A DNA stretch of 64,000 nucleotides from Armatimonadota bacterium (GCA_025060455.1 JANXBY010000066.1:1-64000); one strand, 5' to 3'; numbered from the stretch's first letter, positions 34,722 to 43,483 are shown. Translations and numbers: made by a program. Notes: a model not told the origin generated them from the sequence alone.

Positions 34722-34766
34722 GCGGCCAGCAGGGGTCGGGGTCGCCCACGGGGAACACCCCTGGGG

Positions 34767-35465
34767 ATGGATCCTCGGGAGGCGCTGTGGAACCTCCACC
34801 TCCTGGACGTGGCCATTGCGGAGCGGCAGGCCGCCGCGGATGCGCTGGCCGTGGACCCCACCACTGCCGCGCGGCTCGCGGACCTGCGGCAGCGTCTGGA
34901 CTCCCTACGGTCGCGCGCGCGCCAGGTGCGCTCTGCGCAGCAGGCCGCGGAGCTGCAGCTGCAGTCCCTTCGGGACAAGCGCAGACGGCTGGAACAGGAG
35001 CTGTACAACGGCCGCCTGAACCCCAGGGAGCTGGTGAACCTGCAGCGGGAGCTGGACGCGCTAGCCCGTCAGCACGCGGAGCTGGAGAACTGGATCCTGG
35101 AGCAGATGGAAGAGGCGGAGTCGGTGGAACGGGAGCTGGAGCAGTTGGACTCGGAGCTCCGGGAGCTGGAGGCCGCCTACGAAGCCGCAGTCCAGGACCG
35201 TGCGGCCCGCTCCAGGGCCCTGGAAGCCGAGCTGGCGGTTCTCCGACAGCGCAGGGAAGCGCAGGCGGCGTGTGTGGATGCCGCCCTCCTGGAGCGGTAC
35301 GAGCGGCTGCGGGGCCGGCTGCACCCGCCGGTGGCCAAGCTCCTGGGCGGGGTGTGTGGGGGGTGCCACGTGAGCCTGGCTCCGGCCTTCCAGGAGCGGT
35401 TGCGGTCCGCGGACGATGGGCAGCCCATGGCCTGCCCGGCCTGCGGCCGCCTGCTGGTGCCGTGA
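34767..35465 (+). CDS. Coiled-coil protein with C-terminal C4 zinc ribbon (DUF164/CdsZ type)
   Basis: 232 residues, mostly a long helical coiled coil rich in Arg, Glu, Gln and Leu (about 5-165), then LLGGVCGGCHVSLAP and MACPACGRLLVP, a four-cysteine zinc ribbon. This is the widespread zf-RING_7/DUF164 family (HP0958, CdsZ), in which members act as chaperone-like or RNA/protein adaptors. ATG 34767. Its stop overlaps the RNase H gene, a common pairing in Gram-positive bacteria. Confidence 0.85.
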   Translation: MDPREALWNLHLLDVAIAERQAAADALAVDPTTAARLADLRQRLDSLRSRARQVRSAQQAAELQLQSLRDKRRRLEQELYNGRLNPRELVNLQRELDALARQHAELENWILEQMEEAESVERELEQLDSELRELEAAYEAAVQDRAARSRALEAELAVLRQRREAQAACVDAALLERYERLRGRLHPPVAKLLGGVCGGCHVSLAPAFQERLRSADDGQPMACPACGRLLVP

Positions 35466-36118
35466 AGGTGGTGCTTCGGCCTGACGGTGCGTCGCGGGGC
35501 AACCCCGGGCCAGCGGCGGTTGGGGTGGTGGTGGAGGACGCGTCCGGGAGGGTGCTTCGAGAGGTGTCGGAGGCCATCGGACAGGCCACCAACAACGTGG
35601 CAGAATACCGGGCACTGCTGAGGGGGCTGGAAGAGGCCCGGAAGCTGGGTGCCCGGGAGGTGGAGATCCGCACCGACAGCGAGCTGGTCGCCAGGCAGCT
35701 CCTGGGCCAGTACCGGGTCCGGGACCCGGAACTGCGGCCGCTGTTTGAGTCCGCCCGCCGGCAGCTGGCAACCTTTGACCGCGTCAGCGTGCGGTCGGTG
35801 CCCAGGTCGGAAAACGCGCGCAGCGACTGGCTGGCTCGACAGGCCCTCCAGCACCCCGGGGACTCCGCGGACGCGGTGGTGGAGACGGCGCGGCGCGGGG
35901 AAGTGGGGCGAGCGCTGGGGGCCCTGCGGCGGATGTCCCCGGAGCAGGTGCAGGCTGTGGCGGAGCGGCTGGTGCGGGAGCTGGCCCGGAGCGCGCGGCA
36001 GCTGCAGGGTGGTCCCCTTTTCAGGCGTGCGAAAATGGAAGCGGGAGCGGGCCGGGCGGCCGCGCCGCCTGAGGGCGGTGAGGAAAGTCCGGGCTCCACA
36101 GGGCAGGGTGGTGGGTAA
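35462..36118 (+). CDS. rnhA: RNase HI-family protein running into rnpB
   Basis: Degrades RNA in RNA-DNA hybrids. Catalytic acids are visible: Asp in LRPDGASRGNPGPAAVG, Glu in NNVAEYRALL, Asp in IRTDSELVARQL and the final Asp in NARSDWLARQAL. The RNase H domain covers about the first 130 residues; a helical tail follows. The last 25 codons are read from the 5' end of rnpB (from 36043), ending GGEESPGSTGQGGG. GTG 35462 overlaps the upstream stop. This is the short archaeal/Gram-positive RNase HI form without the basic protrusion. Confidence 0.9.
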   Translation: MKVVLRPDGASRGNPGPAAVGVVVEDASGRVLREVSEAIGQATNNVAEYRALLRGLEEARKLGAREVEIRTDSELVARQLLGQYRVRDPELRPLFESARRQLATFDRVSVRSVPRSENARSDWLARQALQHPGDSADAVVETARRGEVGRALGALRRMSPEQVQAVAERLVRELARSARQLQGGPLFRRAKMEAGAGRAAAPPEGGEESPGSTGQGGG

Positions 36119-36396
36119 CGCCCACCCGGGGTGACCCGAGGGAAAGTGCCACAGAAACATACCGCCGGCCGGTCGGCCGGTAAGGGTGAAAAGGTGCGGT
36201 AAGAGCGCACCGGCGGCGCGGTGACGCGCCGGCCAGGCAAACCCCACCCGGAGCAAGGCCGAGTAGGGGGAGATGAGGTGGCCCGCCGATCCCCGGGTAG
36301 GCCGCTAGAGGCCTCCGGCGACGGAGGTCCCAGAGAGATGGCCGCCGCACCGAGGGACGCCTCGGTGTACAGAACCCGGCTTACAGGCCCGCTCCC
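36043..36396 (+). ncRNA. rnpB: RNase P RNA (bacterial type A)
   Basis: GAGGAAAGTCCGGGCTCC near the 5' end and ACAGAACCCGGCTTACAGGCCCG near the 3' end are the universally conserved P4/J regions. GGGAGCGGGCC at 36043 pairs with GGCCCGCTCCC at 36386 to close P1. ACAGAAACATACCGCC and GGTAAGGGTGAAA lie between as expected. About 354 bases. It is the ribozyme that trims tRNA 5' ends. The RNase H frame overlaps its first 76 bases on the same strand. Confidence 0.97.
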
Positions 36397-36441
36397 ACTG
36401 CTGAGAAGGCCGCGCCCGCACGGCTGCGGCCGGGTGCGAGG

Positions 36442-36702
36442 ATGACGTGCCCGTACTGCAACAGCGAGAACGTGGTGTGCAACGTCACGATCCGGTGGAA
36501 CCAGGTCCGGGGGGTGTTCGTTCCCCGGCGCGGACACTACTGCACCACCTGTGGGAAGTCCTTCGACCCCTCCCCGGAGGACGGCCTCAGCCTTTCCGCG
36601 GTGGTGCTGGAGGAGATCACCCCGGCCATCCGCAAGCTGCAGGAGAGCGGCGACGTGATCGTGGTCCGGCACAGGGACGGCCTCCACGAGGTGGTGTACT
36701 GA
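36442..36702 (+). CDS. Small zinc-ribbon protein of unknown function
   Basis: 86 residues starting MTCPYCNSENVVCNV with a second pair in YCTTCGKSF, a four-cysteine zinc ribbon, followed by LSLSAVVLEEITPAIRKLQESGDVIVVRHRDG. This resembles the layout of YgiT/MqsA-like zinc ribbons but without a helix-turn-helix, so I do not assign a function. ATG 36442, about 45 bases after rnpB. Confidence 0.65.
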   Translation: MTCPYCNSENVVCNVTIRWNQVRGVFVPRRGHYCTTCGKSFDPSPEDGLSLSAVVLEEITPAIRKLQESGDVIVVRHRDGLHEVVY

Positions 36703-36843
36703 ACCCGCTCTCCAGAACCTGCACGAGGATCCAGCGGACCCGAACGTAGATACGGACCCAGACCAGGGCCCTGCGAACGATCCTCGGTCTAGCGCCTCCA
36801 GTTGCGAGATTTGCTTGCAAGCCGGCAGGATTCGTGCTCTCTA

Positions 36844-36897
36844 TGGGCGTAGTGGGGAACAGTGGGGATTGTTGGGTTAACGTCCCAAGCCGTGGGG
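36844..36897 (+). promoter_or_regulatory. mraZ: MraZ operator (TGGGN repeats on a 10-bp step)
   Basis: TGGGG (36853), TGGGG (36863) and TGGGT (36873) are spaced exactly 10 bases apart, with another TGGGG at 36893 and TGGGC at 36844. MraZ is known to bind TGGGN direct repeats separated by five bases upstream of its own gene. This implies autoregulation of the dcw cluster. Confidence 0.85.
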
Positions 36898-36901
36898 AAC
36901 A

Positions 36902-37324
36902 ATGCTCAAAGGGGAGTACGAGTACACCCTGGACGACAGGGGCCGGCTGGTGATGCCGCCCCGGTTCCGGGGGCCTATGGGAGAGCGGTTCGTGGCCACC
37001 CGGGGGTTCGACGGGTGCGTGGTTCTGTACCCTTTGCTGGAGTGGCAGCGGGTGGAAGCCAAGCTGGGCGCCGAGCCGTTGGAGAACCGCCGGCTGGTGC
37101 GTTACCTCCTGGGCTCCGCGGTGGAGTGCGAGCTGGACCGCCAGGGCCGGTTCCTGCTACCGCAGCCGTTGCGGGAGCACGCCGGGATCAGCCGGGAAGC
37201 GGTGGTGGTGGGGCTGGTGAACAAGGTGGAGGTGTGGAGCAAGGAGCGCTGGCAGGCTTACCTGCGGGCTACCGCAGAGGACGAGGCGGCCCTCCTGGAG
37301 GGCCTGCGTGGACTGAACCTGTAG
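36902..37324 (+). CDS. mraZ: Transcriptional regulator MraZ
   Basis: 140 residues with two AbrB-like SpoVT swapped-hairpin halves: YTLDDRGRLVMPPRFR and CELDRQGRFLLPQPLREHAG, the DxxGR signature in both. First gene of the division and cell wall cluster; it binds the operator immediately upstream and acts as repressor of the cluster in other bacteria. ATG 36902, with a TGGGG repeat lying 5 bases before it where the Shine-Dalgarno would be. Confidence 0.96.
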   Translation: MLKGEYEYTLDDRGRLVMPPRFRGPMGERFVATRGFDGCVVLYPLLEWQRVEAKLGAEPLENRRLVRYLLGSAVECELDRQGRFLLPQPLREHAGISREAVVVGLVNKVEVWSKERWQAYLRATAEDEAALLEGLRGLNL

Positions 37325-37376
37325 TGCCGAGATGGCGGGAGGTTACGAACGCGCGGAGAGACCGGGGCCCGGGCTG

Positions 37377-37382
37377 TATAAC
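37377..37382 (+). promoter_or_regulatory. Possible -10 box before rsmH
   Basis: TGTATAAC in the 190-base, unusually C-rich gap between mraZ and rsmH. No clear -35. Confidence 0.3.
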
Positions 37383-37515
37383 GACCACGCGAGGACGCCG
37401 CGCTCACGCACCGTCGCTCGCTCCAACCCCCCTGCTCCACGCCCAGCCGACGCAGCGCGGACGCACCAACCCCGGGCCCCGATCCCTCCGCGCGCCAGAA
37501 GGCACAGCACCGCAC

Positions 37516-38385
37516 GTGCCGGTCCTGGTGGACGCCGTCCTGCGCTGGCTGGAACCCCGGCCGGGCGGCGTGTACGTGGACGCCACGGTGGGGGCCGGTG
37601 GGCACGCGGAGCGGATCCTGGAGGCGTGCGCGCCCACAGGCCGCCTGGTGGGGATTGACCGGGACCCCCAGGCTCTGGAGGCGGCCCGGGAACGCCTGTC
37701 CCGCTTCCACGGGCGGGTGCAGCTGGTGCGCGGCAACTTCGCGGACCTCCAGGCGCTGCTGAGGGAGCTGGGCGTGCGGGTTGCAGACGGAGTGCTGTTC
37801 GACCTGGGCGTGTCCAGCCTGCAGCTGCAACATCCGGAGCGCGGCTTCAGCTTCCAGCTGGAAGGGCCTCTGGACATGCGCATGGACCCTGCGCAGCCCC
37901 AGACGGCGGCGGACCTGGTGAACCGCCTGTCCGAGCCGGAGCTGGCGGAGCTGCTGCGCCGCTATGGGGAGGAGCCCTTCGCGCGCCGCATCGCTCGCTC
38001 GATCGTGCGCCGGCGGCCCCTGAGGACCACCACGGAGCTGGTGGAAGCGGTGCAGGCAGCAGTCCCCCGGAGCCGCTGGCCCCGCCGCACACACGTGGCG
38101 ACCCGGACCTTCCAGGCCCTCCGCATTGCCACCAACCGGGAGCTGGAGGCCCTCCAGACGGCTTTGGACGAGGTGCCGGAGGTGCTGCGCCCGGGCGGCC
38201 GCGTGGTGGTGATCGCCTTCCACTCCTTGGAGGACCGGCTGGTGAAGCAGGCGTTCAGGAGTGACCCCCGTCTGCGCCCCCTCCTGCGCAAGCCCGTGCG
38301 GCCAACGCCGGAAGAACTCTCCGCAAACCCGCGCGCCCGGAGCGCGCGGCTGAGAGCCGCCGAGCGGGTGGAGGCGGTGAGTTGA
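37516..38385 (+). CDS. rsmH: 16S rRNA m4C1402 methyltransferase RsmH (MraW)
   Basis: DATVGAGGHAERIL (AdoMet site), DLGVSSLQL, ATRTFQALRIATNRELEAL and VIAFHSLEDRLVKQAF identify it. It methylates N4 of C1402 in 16S rRNA. The start is problematic: the frame is open far upstream with no good start codon, and the only one near the domain is GTG 37516, inside the usual HxPVLL motif and without a close Shine-Dalgarno. A non-standard start a little upstream is possible. Stop overlaps the ftsL-like gene. Confidence 0.92.
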   Translation: MPVLVDAVLRWLEPRPGGVYVDATVGAGGHAERILEACAPTGRLVGIDRDPQALEAARERLSRFHGRVQLVRGNFADLQALLRELGVRVADGVLFDLGVSSLQLQHPERGFSFQLEGPLDMRMDPAQPQTAADLVNRLSEPELAELLRRYGEEPFARRIARSIVRRRPLRTTTELVEAVQAAVPRSRWPRRTHVATRTFQALRIATNRELEALQTALDEVPEVLRPGGRVVVIAFHSLEDRLVKQAFRSDPRLRPLLRKPVRPTPEELSANPRARSARLRAAERVEAVS

Positions 38386-38849
38386 TCGCGGCGCACCGCA
38401 GGCACCGCACCTACCCCGTCATCCTGCCGGAGGAGTCGGTTGTTGTTGCGCCACACCGCCGGCCCCGGCGCGCCCACCCGCTGGCGCGGGGCCTTGTGTT
38501 GCTGACCCTGTTCGGAGCTCCCCTGCTGGGCCATGTGTGGCTGGAAAGCCAGGCCGCCCAGGCGGGCTACCGGTTGCGGGCGCTGCGCCAGGAGGTCGCG
38601 CAGCTGGAACGGGAGCGGGAAGCCCTACGCAGCCAGGCCGCGGCCCTGCGTTCGCCCGACCGACTGGAACGCCTGGCTGCCCGCTGGGGCCTGAAGCCTC
38701 CGAGTCCGGACCAGCTGGCCGCCGTGGTAGTGCCCGGGGACCTAGTGAGCCGGCCTGCTGTAGCTTCCGCACCGCCCCCATGGTGGGAGCGGCTCGCACG
38801 GTTCCTGCACGACACCGCCGCCGTCGCCGCGGAGCGGCCGCGCCCATGA
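38382..38849 (+). CDS. ftsL: FtsL-like bitopic division protein
   Basis: 155 residues. A basic cytoplasmic N-terminus, one membrane helix (LARGLVLLTLFGAPLLGHVWL), then a heptad-type coiled coil (RLRALRQEVAQLEREREALRSQ) and a short C-terminal part with RLERLAARWGLKPP, the typical FtsL ending, plus an extra Pro-rich tail. FtsL with a FtsB/DivIC partner activates the septal synthase. Sequence identity in this family is always low; topology and position between rsmH and ftsI carry the call. TTG 38382. Confidence 0.8.
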   Translation: MIAAHRRHRTYPVILPEESVVVAPHRRPRRAHPLARGLVLLTLFGAPLLGHVWLESQAAQAGYRLRALRQEVAQLEREREALRSQAAALRSPDRLERLAARWGLKPPSPDQLAAVVVPGDLVSRPAVASAPPPWWERLARFLHDTAAVAAERPRP

Positions 38850-40612
38850 AGCGAGCCGCCTTGCCCCCGCGGGGACCGCGGAGCGGGGCCCCGCAGGTCC
38901 TGGCCCTTCCCCGGTGGAGGCTCAAGTGGCTGGCCGCCGGCTGGCTCGTGGCCCTGGCCACCGTCGCCGCAAGGGTGGCGTACCTGCAGACCCCCAGGTT
39001 CGACCACCTCCGGGAGCTGGGTCGCCGTCAGCAGGTGGAGACAGTGACGCTTTCAGGTTCCCGGGGCAGGATCTACGACCGCGCAGGCCGCGAGCTGGCG
39101 AGCAACGTGATCCGCGACTCTGTATACGCGGTGCCGCGTGCGATCCGGGACCCGGAGGGGTTCGCGCGGAAAGTGGGACCCCTGCTCGGGCTGGAGCCGT
39201 CCGCGGTGGTGGAGCGGGTGCGCCGGGGCGGCTACTTCGTGTGGCTGGCGCGCCAGGTGAGCCCTGAAGTGGCCGGCCGGCTGCGGCAGCTGGGCCTGGA
39301 GCAGGAGCTGGGCTTCGAGCCGGAGGAAAAACGGGTCTACCCCTTCGGGCGTCTTGCGGGCCCCGTGCTCGGGTTCACCGGGGTGGACAACCAGGGGCTC
39401 GCGGGCCTGGAGCTGCGCTACGAACAGGCCCTGCGGGGCCGGCCCGGGCGCGCCATCCGGGTGCGGGACGCGTTCGGTCGGGAGATCCTCGAGGGGCGGC
39501 AGGTACTTTTGCAGCCCCGCAGGGGCCAGGATTTGGTGCTGGCGCTGGACAGCGTGGTGCAGCACGTGGCGGAGCGGGAACTTGTGCGGACCGTGGAGCA
39601 CTACCGCGCGCAGGGCGGAGCCGCGGTGGCCATGGACGTCCGCACGGGCGAGGTGCTGGCCCTAGCCAGCGTCCCGGGGTTCGATCCGAACTCCGTCCCC
39701 GACGGGACGGAGGCCTGGCGCAACCGAGCCCTGGAGGCGTACGAACCCGGATCCACCCTGAAGGCGGCGGTGCTGGCCGCGGCCCTGGAAGAAGGCGTGG
39801 TGGACGCGGGCTGGAAGGTCACCTGCCCGGGCTGGCTGCGGATCCCGGGCGGCTACACCGTGCGCGAGGCGCACGGGGAGGCCCACGGCCGCGTGGGGAT
39901 CGCGGACGTGGTGCGGCTTTCGTGCAACGTGGCCGCCGCGCGGGTGGGTGCGGAGCTCGGACCGGCCCGCCTGCACCGCTACCTCCGGCAGTTCGGGTTC
40001 GGCGAGCCCACCGGGGTCGATCTGCCCGGTGAATCCGCGGGCATCCTGCGGGACCCGTCGCAGTGGTCCGGCAGCGACCCATACGTGCTGGCCATCGGTC
40101 AGGGTGTGGCCGTTACCCCTCTGCAGCTGGTGCGGTTTGTGGCCGCGGTGGCCAACGGTGGATGGTTGGTGAGGCCGCGCGTGGCGGTGGCCATGCGGGA
40201 TCCCGAAGGAGGCCTGCGGCGCGTGGCCGCGGACGAGCGGGTCCGGGTGCTTTCGCCCCGGGTGGCCCATACGCTTTTGCTGGCCATGGAGCGGACGGTC
40301 GCCGACGGCACCGGGACCGCGGCAGCGGTCCAGGGCTACCGGGTGGCGGGTAAGACGGGCACCGCCCAGAAGCCCTCTCCCCACGGCGGCTACCAGCCCG
40401 GCCGGTACGTGGCCTCGTTCGTGGGCGTGGTGCCGGTAGACCAACCCCGGCTGGCCATCGCGGTGGTGGTGGACGAGCCGCAGGGGGCGTACTACGGCGG
40501 TGTGGTGGCCGCGCCCGCGTTCAGCCGGATTGCTTCTCAGGCCCTGTGGGTGCTGGGCGTGCCGCCGGGGGAGGTGGCCCCACAGGCGGTGCGGCGGCCC
40601 GGCGGGGACTGA
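38846..40612 (+). CDS. ftsI: Septal penicillin-binding protein FtsI (class B PBP transpeptidase)
   Basis: 588 residues: one membrane helix, the dimerisation domain starting SRGRIYDRAGRELASN, then an intact transpeptidase with SxxK in YEPGSTLKAA, SxN in LSCNVAAAR and KTGTAQ. Crosslinks septal peptidoglycan with FtsW. No PASTA repeats at the C-terminus. ATG 38846 overlaps the ftsL stop. Serves as an in-window control for the motif-less PBP at 24361. Confidence 0.97.
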   Translation: MKRAALPPRGPRSGAPQVLALPRWRLKWLAAGWLVALATVAARVAYLQTPRFDHLRELGRRQQVETVTLSGSRGRIYDRAGRELASNVIRDSVYAVPRAIRDPEGFARKVGPLLGLEPSAVVERVRRGGYFVWLARQVSPEVAGRLRQLGLEQELGFEPEEKRVYPFGRLAGPVLGFTGVDNQGLAGLELRYEQALRGRPGRAIRVRDAFGREILEGRQVLLQPRRGQDLVLALDSVVQHVAERELVRTVEHYRAQGGAAVAMDVRTGEVLALASVPGFDPNSVPDGTEAWRNRALEAYEPGSTLKAAVLAAALEEGVVDAGWKVTCPGWLRIPGGYTVREAHGEAHGRVGIADVVRLSCNVAAARVGAELGPARLHRYLRQFGFGEPTGVDLPGESAGILRDPSQWSGSDPYVLAIGQGVAVTPLQLVRFVAAVANGGWLVRPRVAVAMRDPEGGLRRVAADERVRVLSPRVAHTLLLAMERTVADGTGTAAAVQGYRVAGKTGTAQKPSPHGGYQPGRYVASFVGVVPVDQPRLAIAVVVDEPQGAYYGGVVAAPAFSRIASQALWVLGVPPGEVAPQAVRRPGGD

Positions 40613-40623
40613 GGCCGTGCCCC

Positions 40624-40629
40624 TATAAT
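40624..40629 (+). promoter_or_regulatory. -10 box (TATAAT) before murE
   Basis: A perfect TATAAT in the 37-base gap between ftsI and murE; -35 not clear. It makes the track start at 40629 unlikely. Confidence 0.45.
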
Positions 40630-40649
40630 TGGGGAAGGTTGAGGCGGCG

Positions 40650-42125
40650 GTGCGTCTTCGCGAACTGATCCGTTGCCTGCCGAGCTACCACCTCCTCGGC
40701 GAAGACTCCGTGGACGTGTCCGGCATCGCGTACGACTCTCGGCGCGTGCGGGCCGGAGACCTGTTCTGCGCGGTAGTGGGCCGCCGGCACGACGGCCACG
40801 ACTTCGTCCACGAGGCCTGCAGCAGGGGTGCAGCGGCGTTGCTGGTCCAGCGTCCGGTGCGCTCGTCTGTGCCGCAGGTGGTGGTGCCCTCCGTGCGGGA
40901 GGCCATGGGGCCGGTGGCGTCCGCGTTCTGGGGGTACCCCTCCCACCAGATGGAGGTGGTGGGAGTCACCGGCACCAACGGCAAGGGCACGGTGACCTGG
41001 CTGGTGCGCGCGGCCCTGGAGGCCGCCGGAGTTCGGTGCGGAGTGGTGGGCACCCTCGGCGCGTGGCTGGGCTCGGGGTGGGAGCCTCTCGAGCGTACCA
41101 CCCCCGAAGCAGCCGACCTGCACGCCTTGCTGGCGCGCATGGTTCAGGGCGGGATGAGGGCTGCCGCGGTGGAGGTGGCCTCGCACGCCCTGGACCAGGA
41201 GAGGGTGGGGGGCGTGCGGTTCCGGGTGGCGGCGTTCACCAACCTGACCCAGGACCACCTGGACTTTCACGGCACCTGGGAGGCCTACCGGGAGGCGAAG
41301 GCCAAGCTGTTTCGCCGGGTGGAGCCGGACGGGTTGAGCGTGGTGAACCGAGACGACCCGCACGGGGCGTACATGGCCAGCTGCAGCCGCGCCGCGGTCC
41401 TCACCTACGGTGTGCGTGGGCAGGCGGACGTGAGGGCCCGGAGCGTGCGGGTGGGCCCGGAGGGGTGCACCTTCGAGGTGGTAGCGCCTGCAGGCCGCGC
41501 GGAGGTCCGGCTGCACCTGGTGGGCCGGTTCAACGTGTACAACGCCCTGTGCGCCCTGGCGGTGGCGTCGTACCTGGGCGTGCCCCTGCAGCAGGCCGCT
41601 TCCGGCCTGGCGTCGGTGCGCGGCATCCCGGGCCGGTTCGAGCGGGTGCACTGCGGCCAGCCCTTCACGGTGGTGGTGGACTACGCGCACACCCCGGACG
41701 GCCTGGCCAACGTACTGGCCGCCGCGAGGGAGATTACCCGGGGCAGGGTGATCGTGGTGTTCGGGTGCGGCGGAGAGCGGGACCGCGCCAAGCGGCCGCA
41801 GATGGGCCAGGTGGCTGCCCGGCTGGCGGACCACGTGGTGGTCACCAGCGACAACCCCCGCGGCGAGGATCCCCTGGCCATCGTGGAGGAGGTGGTGCAG
41901 GGGGTCCGCCGCGCAGGGGGGCTAAGCACGTACGAGGTGGAGCCCGACCGCCGGGAGGCCATCCGCAAGGCGGTGCGGGCCGCCCGGGCCGGGGACGCGG
42001 TGCTGATCTGCGGCAAGGGCCACGAGACCACGCAGGTGTTCAAAGACCGTGCGGTGCCCTTCGACGACCGAGAGGAAGCCCGGCGGGCCCTGCGGGAGCT
42101 GGGATGGGACTCGGAGGTATCCTGA
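40650..42125 (+). CDS. murE: UDP-MurNAc-tripeptide synthetase MurE (meso-DAP type)
   Basis: Adds the third amino acid of the stem peptide. SRRVRAGDLFCAV, the ATP site GVTGTNGKGTVTWL, YAHTPDGLANVL, GCGGERDRAKRP and the diaminopimelate-recognition motif DNPRGEDP are present; DNPR argues for meso-DAP rather than lysine. The P-loop reads GKGT instead of the usual GKTT. GTG 40650 is preferred because the track start lies on the -10 box. Overlaps murF by 22 bases. Confidence 0.95.
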   Translation: MRLRELIRCLPSYHLLGEDSVDVSGIAYDSRRVRAGDLFCAVVGRRHDGHDFVHEACSRGAAALLVQRPVRSSVPQVVVPSVREAMGPVASAFWGYPSHQMEVVGVTGTNGKGTVTWLVRAALEAAGVRCGVVGTLGAWLGSGWEPLERTTPEAADLHALLARMVQGGMRAAAVEVASHALDQERVGGVRFRVAAFTNLTQDHLDFHGTWEAYREAKAKLFRRVEPDGLSVVNRDDPHGAYMASCSRAAVLTYGVRGQADVRARSVRVGPEGCTFEVVAPAGRAEVRLHLVGRFNVYNALCALAVASYLGVPLQQAASGLASVRGIPGRFERVHCGQPFTVVVDYAHTPDGLANVLAAAREITRGRVIVVFGCGGERDRAKRPQMGQVAARLADHVVVTSDNPRGEDPLAIVEEVVQGVRRAGGLSTYEVEPDRREAIRKAVRAARAGDAVLICGKGHETTQVFKDRAVPFDDREEARRALRELGWDSEVS

Positions 42126-43483
42126 CCGCGGAGGAGATCGCCACGGTCACCGGAGGCCGGGTGGTTCGCGGGGACCCGGCTACGCGGGTGAGCTCCGTGA
42201 GCACCGACAGCCGCAGCTGCCAGCCGGGGGCGCTGTTCGTGGCCCTCCAGGGCGCGCGGCGGGACGGCCACGACTTCGTGGGAGAAGCCCAGCGCCGCGG
42301 CGCCGCGGCCGCGCTGGTCTGCCGTCCCGTAGACGCGGGATTGGCCCAGGTGCAGGTCTCCGACACCCGGAGGTCCCTGCTGCCCTTGGCGTCCGCCTGG
42401 AGGGCGCGGTTCGCGGCGGACGTGGTGGGGGTCACGGGCAGCGTGGGCAAGTCCACCACGGTGCAGATGGTCGCCGCGGTGCTGCGCGCGCGGTACCCCA
42501 CCTGGGCTTCGAGGCCGGAGTGGAACGCCGAGCTGGGAGTGCCCCTCACGGTGTTCGGCCTCGCCCGGGAGCACCGCTACCTGGTGGTGGAGCTGGCCAT
42601 GCGTGGACTGGGCCAGATCGCGGAGCTCTGCCGCGTGGTGCGTCCTTCCATCGGCGTGGTGACCCGCGTGGGCCCGGTGCACACCGAACAGCTGGGCTCC
42701 GTAGAGGCGGTGGCCAAGGCCAAGGCAGAGCTGGTGCAGGCGCTCCCAGCGGACGGCGTGGCGGTGCTCAACGGCGACGACCCGCGGGTGCGCGGCATGG
42801 CACCGCACACCGCCGCCCGGGTGGTGTTGTACGGGACCGCGGGGGACTGCGCGGTGCGGGCGGAAGGGGTGCAGGTGAGCCCGGACGGGGTGCGCTTTCT
42901 CGTGCGGGCTGGGAAGACCCGTGTCCAGGGGTTTCTGCCCGTGCCGTCCACGCAGCTGGTGGCCAACGCCCTGGCGGCCTTTGCGGTGGGGCTGGAAGCG
43001 GGAGTGCCTTTGGAGGAGGCGGCCGAGGCCCTGCGGGGGTTCCAGATGCCGCCCATGCGGCTTCAGGTGCTGCAGCTGCCCGGCGAGGTGGTGGTGGTGA
43101 ACGACGCGTACAACGCAAGCCCGCTGTCGGTGGAGGCGGCTCTGGAGGCCGTCCGGCCCCTGCGGGCCGGGCGGCGGCTGGTGGCGGTGTTGGGCGAGAT
43201 GCGGGAGCTGGGCCAGCTGCATGAGCTGGCGCACCGCGAGGTGGGCAGGCTGTGTGCCCGGGAGGGCGTGGACGTGCTGGTGGTGGTCGGCGAAGGCGCC
43301 AGGGAGCTGGCGGCCGCAGCCTTGGAGGCAGGGCTTCCGCCGCAGCAGGTCCGGTGGGTGGCGGACGCAGGGCAGGCGGCCCAGCAGGTGCTCCGACAGC
43401 TCCAGCCCGGGGATGTGGTCCTGGTGAAGGGGTCCCGGGCCGTGGCTCTTGAGCGCGTGGTGGAGAGTCTGTGGCCCCGGTGA
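42104..43483 (+). CDS. murF: UDP-MurNAc-pentapeptide synthetase MurF
   Basis: Adds D-Ala-D-Ala. 459 residues: STDSRSCQPGALFVAL, the P-loop GVTGSVGKSTTVQM, ELAMRGLGQIAELC, and NDAYNASPLSVEAAL with GEMRELG. Standard length. ATG 42104 after TGCGGGAGCTGGG, overlapping murE. The D-Ala-D-Ala ligase that supplies it is not in the window. Confidence 0.96.
   Translation: MGLGGILTAEEIATVTGGRVVRGDPATRVSSVSTDSRSCQPGALFVALQGARRDGHDFVGEAQRRGAAAALVCRPVDAGLAQVQVSDTRRSLLPLASAWRARFAADVVGVTGSVGKSTTVQMVAAVLRARYPTWASRPEWNAELGVPLTVFGLAREHRYLVVELAMRGLGQIAELCRVVRPSIGVVTRVGPVHTEQLGSVEAVAKAKAELVQALPADGVAVLNGDDPRVRGMAPHTAARVVLYGTAGDCAVRAEGVQVSPDGVRFLVRAGKTRVQGFLPVPSTQLVANALAAFAVGLEAGVPLEEAAEALRGFQMPPMRLQVLQLPGEVVVVNDAYNASPLSVEAALEAVRPLRAGRRLVAVLGEMRELGQLHELAHREVGRLCAREGVDVLVVVGEGARELAAAALEAGLPPQQVRWVADAGQAAQQVLRQLQPGDVVLVKGSRAVALERVVESLWPR

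Noticed and set aside
36862-37515. Long upstream extension of rsmH, giving a 507-residue protein
   Set aside because: It overlaps mraZ out of frame and its sequence is low-complexity; no RsmH has such an extension.
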